Assembly: GCF_023715565.1 (NCBI RefSeq)
Contig: NZ_JAMBOJ010000036.1
Coordinates: 1 to 47,324 of the forward strand
Direction: 5' to 3'
Source: Cytobacillus firmus
GTDB lineage: Bacteria; Bacillota; Bacilli; Bacillales; Cytobacillaceae
DNA length: 47,324 bases
Numbering within the stretch: position 1 is the first letter of the stretch; the number at the start of each line of letters is the position of its first letter. The notes below the pieces were generated by a model, which saw only the letters and a program-made list of their open reading frames with translations, did no database searches and was not told the DNA's origin. Shown here in pieces: positions 42,117 through 47,324 of the stretch. Position numbers and translations under genes: made by a program.

Positions 42117-42332
42117 TGTCCGGTTTTGATTAATCAAAAGGCTTTATAAGTGAAAGTTGGCGGAAGAATAAACGGAAAGCATAGCGTACTCAGGCTAATG
42201 TTTTCATAAGCAGGGATGGAACAACCGGCAACTAACAATAGATTGAATAAACTTATAACCTTCAATTAAATGAACTTAATTTTTGCAGGTGGAAATTTGA
42301 AATTCTAATAACGATTTGGATAGGGGAAAGAA

Positions 42333-43298
42333 ATGAAAGCTATAATTCAAAATGAATTTGGTGATGCTAGTGTCCTTACTTACTCAGATGTTGATTTACC
42401 TACAATAGGTGAAAATGAAGTTTTGATAAAAGTGGCTTATACAAGTGTTAATTATGCAGATATAAAAAAACGTAAAGGAAATAAAGGAAAAGGTAGTTTT
42501 CCTTTAACGCTTGGATTGGATGTTTCGGGGACAATTGAAGAAGTATCTCCTGCATCTAAATTTTCAAAGGGAGAACGGGTTATAGCCTTCCCGAAGTCTG
42601 GTTCCTATGCAGAGTATGTTGTAGCAAATGAGCAACTAGTATTTAAAATTCCAGATAGTCTACCATTTGAACAAGCCGCATCAATGCCCACCGTTGCTAT
42701 TTTATCCTATATGCTTCTACACGATATCGGTCAAGTCAAAGAAACTGATACGATTGTGATACATAGTGCAGCAGGTGGTGTAGGCTCAACGCTTGTACAA
42801 TTAGCAAAATTAGCTGGTGTTCAAAAGATTATAGGAACTGTGGGTAATTTAGCTAAAGAAAATTATGTGAAAACATTAGGGGCTGATATCGTTTGTACTT
42901 ACGATACATTTGTTGATAAGGTATTAAAGGAAACCCATAACTTTGGAGCTAATATTATCTTTGATTCGGTTGCTGGCGATGTATCAAGTAAGAGCTTTGA
43001 ATGTTTAGGGCTGTATGGAACACTTGTTCAATTTGGCAATAGTGGTGGGAAACCTGGTACATTTAAAACAAGCGATGTCCATAGTAGTTGCAGAAACATT
43101 AAAGGTTTTAGCTTAGGGACGACGAGAAAACATTGTCCAGAGCGATTGGCACCTGTCGCTGAAAAAATTTTAGAGCTGTTTGCTTCTAAACAATTGACCC
43201 TTCCTATTGCTCAAATCTTCAATTTGCATGATGTGAAACTTGCTCACAAATTAATTGAAAGCCGTAATTATGAAGGTAAAATTTTAATCAAAGTTTAA
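42333..43298 (+). CDS. Quinone oxidoreductase-like (zinc-less MDR) protein
   Basis: 321 residues. GroES-like N-terminal domain (about 1-125; GLDVSGTIEEVSP and PKSGSYAEYVV) and a Rossmann domain with the NADPH loop VIHSAAGGVGSTLVQLAKLAG (about 146-165). It lacks the usual structural-zinc Cys cluster, as in QOR/zeta-crystallin enzymes that reduce quinones. Base composition is more AT-rich than neighbours, which could mean recent transfer. GGGAAAG before ATG 42333. Confidence 0.9.
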   Translation: MKAIIQNEFGDASVLTYSDVDLPTIGENEVLIKVAYTSVNYADIKKRKGNKGKGSFPLTLGLDVSGTIEEVSPASKFSKGERVIAFPKSGSYAEYVVANEQLVFKIPDSLPFEQAASMPTVAILSYMLLHDIGQVKETDTIVIHSAAGGVGSTLVQLAKLAGVQKIIGTVGNLAKENYVKTLGADIVCTYDTFVDKVLKETHNFGANIIFDSVAGDVSSKSFECLGLYGTLVQFGNSGGKPGTFKTSDVHSSCRNIKGFSLGTTRKHCPERLAPVAEKILELFASKQLTLPIAQIFNLHDVKLAHKLIESRNYEGKILIKV

Positions 43299-43339
43299 AG
43301 AATAAAAGTTCATATTATTTTAATGGTTCAACTTCCATA

Positions 43340-43384
43340 AAAATAAATAAAAGAAGACCATTGGTTTTTCTTTTATTTATTTTA
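43340..43384 (+). terminator. Long AT-rich terminator
   Basis: AAAATAAATAAAAGAAGACCA and a complementary TTTTTCTTTTATTTATTTT arm; bidirectional by symmetry. Confidence 0.7.
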
Positions 43385-43576
43385 ATAGCTAGTCCGCAGG
43401 GAGTTCTTGCCGATATTCGATAAGTCTCAACGAATAGCAATTCTTGAACATTCTGTGAATACCAGGAAAATACCACCTGATTTTAGTACCAGGTATTATG
43501 TTTGTCACTATTCAATTAACCCCATTCGCACAATAATGGAGAAGAAATAAATTGGCGATGAAATGGGGTAGTTCTT

Positions 43577-44530
43577 TTGAAATTTCCACAATTAAAAATC
43601 GGTCATATGACCCCCGAGTTACCCATTATACAAGGTGGGATGGGCGTAGGGATTTCGTTAAGCGGACTGGCATCCGCTGTTGCGAATGCAGGCGGGATTG
43701 GCATTATTTCAGGAACAGGCATTAGCATAGAAGAGTTAAGGCAGCATATACGAAAGGCCAGGGCATCTATCAAGGGTAAGGGCTATATTGGGGTGAATGT
43801 TCTATTTGCCATGAATGATTTCGCTGAAAAGATGAAGGCTGCCATTGAGGAAAAGGTGGATTTCATTATTTCAGGTGCCGGAATATCAAGGGATATGTAC
43901 AATTGGGGCAAAGAATCTGGCACACCGGTCATTTCAATTGTGTCATCTGCAAGGCTGGCCAAAATGTCAGAAAGGCTGGGTGCTTCTGCTGTTGTCGTTG
44001 AAGGCAATGAGGCAGGAGGACATTTAGGCACCGAAAGGCCCTTATTCGATATTTTACCGGAAGTAGTGGAAGCTGTTAAAATCCCTGTCATTGCAGCTGG
44101 GGGAATCTTGACAGGAGAAGATATCGCGCATGCCGTTCGCGTAGGCGCTTCCGGTGTTCAGATGGGAACAAGGTTTGTCGCAAGTCATGAATGTGATGCA
44201 CCATTATCCTTCAAAGAAAAATACGTTCATGCCAAACAGGAAGATATCGTTATGGTGAAAACCACCGTAGGATTGGAAGGCCGTGCCATTAAGAATAACT
44301 TTACTGAACAAATTTCTGACAATAAAAAGGTAAAAATAAAGAAATGCATCGATTGCCTGAAAAACTGCTCCTACCGATTTTGCACATTGGATTCCCTGTT
44401 CACATCCATGGAGGGGGACTGCGAGAATGGTCTCGTATTTGCGGGGGCAAGAGTCCATGAAATTAACGAGATTCTGCCTGTTCAGACGATTATTCATAAC
44501 ATCAAAAGGGAATATGAAGCTTGTGTATAA
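43577..44530 (+). CDS. Nitronate monooxygenase-like FMN enzyme with C-terminal Cys cluster
   Basis: 317 residues from TTG 43577. TIM-barrel features of the NMO/2-nitropropane dioxygenase family: PIIQGGMGVGISLSGLASAV at the start, VVVEGNEAGGHLG, VIAAGGILTGEDIAHAVRVGASGVQMGTRF (FMN phosphate loop). An extra C-terminal part (about 255-285) has C-I-D-C-L-K-N-C and later Cys (FC, DC), absent from classical NMO and possibly metal-binding; the same addition is known in some Firmicutes paralogues near FabK. Substrate uncertain: nitronate or another flavin reaction. Terminator-like hairpin follows at 44539-44573. Confidence 0.85.
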   Translation: MKFPQLKIGHMTPELPIIQGGMGVGISLSGLASAVANAGGIGIISGTGISIEELRQHIRKARASIKGKGYIGVNVLFAMNDFAEKMKAAIEEKVDFIISGAGISRDMYNWGKESGTPVISIVSSARLAKMSERLGASAVVVEGNEAGGHLGTERPLFDILPEVVEAVKIPVIAAGGILTGEDIAHAVRVGASGVQMGTRFVASHECDAPLSFKEKYVHAKQEDIVMVKTTVGLEGRAIKNNFTEQISDNKKVKIKKCIDCLKNCSYRFCTLDSLFTSMEGDCENGLVFAGARVHEINEILPVQTIIHNIKREYEACV

Positions 44531-44538
44531 TTTTATAA

Positions 44539-44573
44539 GGCAGTTTTGTCCCTGGACGAGACTGTCTTTTTAA
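44539..44573 (+). terminator. Rho-independent terminator
   Basis: GGCAGT..GTCC/GGAC..ACTGTC stem with an internal mismatch and T5. Confidence 0.6.
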
Positions 44574-44607
44574 TTTGGTTTATGTTTCGCTGGACTTGGA
44601 GCATATG

Positions 44608-44757
44608 TTAACCAATTTGTTTGGGACAAGCGATGATTGTTTGCCCGCGCAATTCGTGATCCTTTTCATTCCAGCCATTCATTTTGCATAATATTCTTCT
44701 AACCATTTCTATTTCATAGTCAATTTTGGAAGCATCAACTTTATGAAACTCTTGCAT
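44608..44757 (-). CDS. Possible small protein on minus strand (weak)
   Basis: 49-codon frame MQEFHKVDASKIDYEIEMVR ... TIIACPKQIG, protein-like in composition, but lacking a ribosome site and with the frame open upstream into the next gene. May be the tail of a lost gene. Low support. Confidence 0.3.
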   Translation of the reverse strand: MQEFHKVDASKIDYEIEMVRRILCKMNGWNEKDHELRGQTIIACPKQIG

Positions 44758-44802
44758 ATCTTTGTTCGTATAAGATAAAAAGATTATAAGGCGGGATGTT
44801 GT

Positions 44803-45219
44803 ATGTCTGATCCATTTTTTGTGGGAGATGTTATGTTTCAAGTTGTTCCCATTTTTGTTGGCATTATTTTCATTATTGTCATTGGCGGTTTTATATTTTC
44901 CATTTTTAAAGGGATTGGACAGTGGAGAAAAAATGAGCAGTTACCAAATCTAAAAGTTCCGGCTATTGTTTCTTCAAAACGAGCAGATGTTTCCAGAAGC
45001 TCAAATATTCATCATCATGATAACCATCACCACCATTCTTCAAGTACCCACACAAGGTATTGGGTTACTTTCGAGTTCGAAAGCGGCGATCGTTTGGAGT
45101 TCCATATTTCTGGGGATAAGTATGGTTTGCTTTCAGAAGGTGATATTGGAATATTAAACTTTCAGGGGACCCGGTTTTTAGGTTTTGAGAGGAATAAGGT
45201 AAATAGAGGGGATGCTTAA
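44803..45219 (+). CDS. DUF2500 family membrane protein
   Basis: 138 residues. One N-terminal helix (about 12-35) is followed by a His-rich stretch (SNIHHHDNHHHHSSSTHTRYWVTF, about 66-88) and a C-terminal beta domain with FEFESGDRLEFHISGDKYGLLSEGDIGILNFQGTRFLGF, as in DUF2500 (a small OB-like extracytoplasmic domain). The His cluster could bind metal. Function unknown. Ribosome site GGCGGGATG upstream. Confidence 0.85.
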   Translation: MSDPFFVGDVMFQVVPIFVGIIFIIVIGGFIFSIFKGIGQWRKNEQLPNLKVPAIVSSKRADVSRSSNIHHHDNHHHHSSSTHTRYWVTFEFESGDRLEFHISGDKYGLLSEGDIGILNFQGTRFLGFERNKVNRGDA

Positions 45220-45338
45220 GCAGAATTGGTGGAGCATATTGGTAAATCAGTTGCTTTTTAGGATACTAACATCAATGGGGATAATGAACCCCCCCCACAC
45301 TGATTGAAGGTTCACTTTATACCGGGAATACTTAACTA

Positions 45339-45368
45339 TTTACAAAAATTATCTTGGGATAATATAAT
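45339..45368 (+). promoter_or_regulatory. Promoter of the riboswitch transcript
   Basis: TTTACA (45339-45344), 18 bp, TATAAT (45363-45368), placed just before the riboswitch. Confidence 0.7.
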
Positions 45369-45385
45369 GATTTAGTGTTCTATGC

Positions 45386-45525
45386 TTAATCTTATTTTAA
45401 GAACGGGGGACCCATTATTTACGGCGGAGTTTCCGCACGGGGTGAATCCAGTGAAATGGAAGGGCTTAACGTTTCCATAGTCCTAACCCGAAAGCTAACC
45501 TCGTCAGCGTTTAAGGAAACATAAG
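45386..45525 (+). ncRNA. c-di-AMP riboswitch (ydaO/yuaA class)
   Basis: Conserved blocks in order: AACGGGGGACCCA (about 45402-45414), CGGGGTGAATCC (45438-45449), TAGTCCTAACCCGAA (45478-45492) and GCTAACCTCGTCAGCGT (45494-45510). These are the signature of the ydaO/yuaA motif, whose ligand is cyclic di-AMP. A terminator follows at 45543-45572, so ligand binding should stop transcription of the transporter gene. Exact ends uncertain by ten to twenty bases. Confidence 0.88.
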
Positions 45526-45542
45526 AGAATATGAATCAGAGT

Positions 45543-45572
45543 GAATTGACAATTGTCGATTTTCTTTTTTTT
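45543..45572 (+). terminator. Riboswitch-controlled terminator
   Basis: ATTGACAA/TTGTCGAT arms and T-rich TTTCTTTTTTTT tail between riboswitch and gene. Confidence 0.7.
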
Positions 45573-45636
45573 GAGACAGCTTTGTTTCCCTTGCCTGAGC
45601 AGCACGTTAAAACTAAACAAGAAGGTAGGGTAATTT

Positions 45637-46899
45637 ATGAAAAGAATTAAAATAAGTTTAGCCACTCAAATTTTTATTGGCCTTGTTTTGGGTATTGTGG
45701 TTGGCGGAATTTTTTACGGTAATGAATCAGCGCAAAGTCTCTTACAGCCCTTTGGTGATGTGTTCATCCGTTTAATTAAAATGATTGTGGTTCCTATTGT
45801 ATTATCCACGATTATCGTTGCTATTGCTGGTGTAGGAGATATAAAATCCGTTGGTAAGCTTGGCGGTAAATCATTGGCTTATTTTATCGGCATGACATTG
45901 GTTGCCATTGTGGTTGGGTTAGTTGCCGGGAATGTTTTTCAGCCAGGTTCCGGCCTGAATATGGACAGCCTGCAGCAAAGTGACATTTCAAATTATGTCG
46001 AAACTAATAAAGAACAGGAAGGCAAGTCGGTAGCTGATACGTTCTTACATATTGTGCCTACTAATCCGGTACAAGCCATGGTTGAAGGAGATATGCTGGC
46101 CATTATCTTCTTTGCTGTTGTATTTGGACTCGGAATCGCAGCAATCGGAGATGTAGGAAAACCGGTTCTTAGATTTTTCGAAGGTACGGCCAAGGCGATG
46201 TTCTATGTAACGAACCTGTTTATGAAATACGCGCCGATCGGGGTGTTTGCTTTAATTGGTGTTACGATTTCCAAGTATGGTTTCGCCTCATTGATTCCAT
46301 TAGGCAAGCTGGCGCTTACTGTATATGGATCCATGATTTTCTTTGTTCTTGTTATTCTGGGAATCATGGCAAAAATTGTCGGGTTCAGTATCTTTAAATT
46401 ATTGAAGATGATCAAAGAGGAATTAATTTTGGCCTTTTCAACAGCAAGCTCGGAGACAGTTCTTCCTAGAATTATGGACAAAATGGAGAAAGCGGGAAGT
46501 CCGAAACATATTGCTTCATTCGTTATTCCGACAGGTTACTCTTTTAACCTGGACGGATCTGTTTTATATCAGGCGATTGCCTCTTTATTTATTGCCCAGA
46601 TGTTTGGGATTGAATTGAGCATCGGACAGCAAATTACGCTAATGTTAGTGTTGATGGTTACATCGAAAGGAATGGCTGGCGTACCGGGCGTATCTTTTGT
46701 TGTGCTGCTGGCGACATTCAGCACCATTGGATTGCCTGCAGAAGGACTTGCCTTTATTGCCGGCATCGACCGTATCCTTGACATGGGACGTACAGCAGTT
46801 AACGTGGTGGGGAACTCACTGGCGGCAATTGTTATTGCGAAATGGGAAGGGCAATTCAACCCTCCAGCAGAAGAAAGATATGAACAACAAGCGTCATAG
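45637..46899 (+). CDS. gltP: Dicarboxylate/amino acid:cation symporter, glutamate/aspartate type
   Basis: 420 residues. Glutamate-transporter fold: eight helices and two re-entrant loops, with the signature ASSETVLPRIMDKMEKAG (HP1 serine-rich tip), PTGYSFNLDGSVLYQ (the N-x-D-G motif), SKGMAGVPGVSFVVLL and DRILDMGRTAVNVVGNS with the substrate-binding Arg. It imports glutamate and/or aspartate with protons or sodium (GltT/GltP type); dicarboxylates are possible. Controlled by the c-di-AMP riboswitch upstream. GAAGGTAGGG before ATG 45637. Confidence 0.93.
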   Translation: MKRIKISLATQIFIGLVLGIVVGGIFYGNESAQSLLQPFGDVFIRLIKMIVVPIVLSTIIVAIAGVGDIKSVGKLGGKSLAYFIGMTLVAIVVGLVAGNVFQPGSGLNMDSLQQSDISNYVETNKEQEGKSVADTFLHIVPTNPVQAMVEGDMLAIIFFAVVFGLGIAAIGDVGKPVLRFFEGTAKAMFYVTNLFMKYAPIGVFALIGVTISKYGFASLIPLGKLALTVYGSMIFFVLVILGIMAKIVGFSIFKLLKMIKEELILAFSTASSETVLPRIMDKMEKAGSPKHIASFVIPTGYSFNLDGSVLYQAIASLFIAQMFGIELSIGQQITLMLVLMVTSKGMAGVPGVSFVVLLATFSTIGLPAEGLAFIAGIDRILDMGRTAVNVVGNSLAAIVIAKWEGQFNPPAEERYEQQAS

Positions 46900-46909
46900 T
46901 AGAATGGGA

Positions 46910-46946
46910 AACACTAACAAATGTATTCGTTTGTTAGTGTTTTTTT
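46910..46946 (+). terminator. Rho-independent terminator
   Basis: AACACTAACAAA/TTTGTTAGTGTT perfect arms and T7. Confidence 0.85.
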
Positions 46947-46963
46947 GTGTAGCCAGATAGTTG

Positions 46964-47046
46964 GGTTCCGACACAGGAAGGTGAAAAGGTTTGGTTTAAG
47001 TCAGAAGTTGGCTCCGGTTCTGACACAGGAAGGTGAAAATGTTGGT
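46964..47046. repeat. Direct repeat of about 31 bp, period 52
   Basis: GGTTCCGACACAGGAAGGTG at 46964 and GGTTCTGACACAGGAAGGTG at 47016, each followed by AAAA/GTTGGT, with a 20-base spacer. Two copies, one mismatch plus an indel. It sits just before the IS256-type element and may be a target repeat or part of its end. Confidence 0.65.
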
Positions 47047-47324
47047 CAAGCCCATATAATTGTGTAAAAAGAAAATGAGTCAAATTAATTCCTTTGGTCA
47101 ACAATGTTATCAGCTACGAAAAACAAGTTGGAGGAATTAATTATGACTCAATTACAGTTCAACCTAAATCTTGACAATTTAAAAGAATCCGTCATGGATT
47201 CAAACATCGACTCAGTGATAAAGGCTTCTATTGTCCTGGTATTAAATGAGTTCATGGAAAAAGAACGTGATCATCATCTGAATACATATCCTTATGAGCG
47301 AACAGCTAGCCGTCATGATTACCG
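47047..47324 (+). mobile_element. IS256-family insertion sequence, left end (truncated by window)
   Basis: The transposase start at 47143 is preceded by an AT-rich segment with AATTGTGTAAAAAG (about 47058-47071), a form common at IS256-type ends. The exact left end and any 8-9 bp target duplication cannot be fixed without the right end. Confidence 0.6.
47143..47324 (+). CDS. IS256 family (mutator) transposase, N-terminal fragment
   Basis: The 60 codons available read MTQLQFNLNLDNLKESVMDS, then VIKASIVLVLNEFMEKERDHHL and YERTASRHDYR, matching the N-terminus of IS256-type transposases in bacilli. ATG 47143 has GGAGG at good spacing. The DDE catalytic core lies beyond the window. Confidence 0.88.
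   Translation, partial: MTQLQFNLNLDNLKESVMDSNIDSVIKASIVLVLNEFMEKERDHHLNTYPYERTASRHDY

Noticed and set aside
43457..43498. TACCAGG repeats as a possible operator or RNA
   Set aside because: Short imperfect repeats without a consistent fold or promoter association.
44966..45157. 63-codon plus-strand frame inside the DUF2500 gene
   Set aside because: Alternate-frame shadow.
1..47324. Prophage, CRISPR array, toxin-antitoxin or known defence island
   Set aside because: No phage structural genes, spacer-repeat arrays, or paired toxin/antitoxin genes were found; the only mobile parts are the repeat at the left and the IS at the right.

Overview
The window reads as the chromosome of an AT-rich, aerobic, spore-forming Bacillaceae species (Cytobacillus/Mesobacillus/Bacillus-like). 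The evidence is GGAGG-type ribosome binding sites, frequent TTG/GTG starts, a spore-cortex hydrolase (CwlJ), an Spx paralogue with an Rrf2 regulator, a tyrS-style T-box ahead of an aminoacyl-tRNA synthetase, a cre site, a ydaO-type c-di-AMP riboswitch and a dispersed Bacillaceae repeat. No rRNA, tRNA, CRISPR array or prophage is visible. Most of it is single genes and short operons with their own terminators.

Region by region. 1-7 kb: a dispersed repeat sitting inside a VanZ-like gene; a LytTR/DUF3021 pair, a lipoprotein and an ABC exporter; then an spx-saiR-IDEAL gene cluster whose promoters share an unusual dyad. 7-13 kb: small membrane proteins, cwlJ, a frameshifted metalloprotease lipoprotein, a divergent EamA exporter/Lrp regulator pair, ChaB and SRPBCC proteins. 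13-18 kb: an acetyltransferase, then a cre-controlled amino-sugar PTS gene, nanE and an RpiR regulator. 17.6-19.6 kb: remnants of SMR and MFS transporters, then an intact Mef-like MFS pump behind an ErmD/Mef-type leader peptide and terminator. 19.7-25.3 kb: a DNA alkylation repair-like protein, an acetyltransferase and a complete inducible beta-lactamase locus (blaR1-blaI divergent from bla). 25.5-29.3 kb: a transporter with two M20 amidohydrolases. 29.4-36.7 kb: a cyclic-phosphate receiver-like protein, a YhgE/Pip protein, cytidine deaminase, an ArsR regulator divergent from a flavin reductase-like gene, and DUF3291 and DUF1284 proteins. 36.9-40.6 kb: an RND pump remnant, T-box controlled archaeal-type ProS, an isochorismatase-like hydrolase and a broken Nudix gene. 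40.7-47.3 kb: an LprI-like lipoprotein, a quinone oxidoreductase, a nitronate monooxygenase-like protein, DUF2500, a riboswitch-controlled glutamate/aspartate symporter, and the start of an IS256-family element.

Themes: drug and stress response (macrolide-type attenuator with efflux pump, bla system, Spx, several dead pump remnants), amino-sugar and acyl/carbamoyl amino acid salvage, and RNA-based control (T-box, c-di-AMP riboswitch, leader-peptide attenuation). Several genes have lost frame by one base. The strongest leads are the ErmD/Mef-like leader, the four-copy TGTAAT-N7-ATTACA dyad around the spx cluster, the precise insertion of the repeat in a VanZ-like gene, and the c-di-AMP riboswitch on a glutamate-type transporter.
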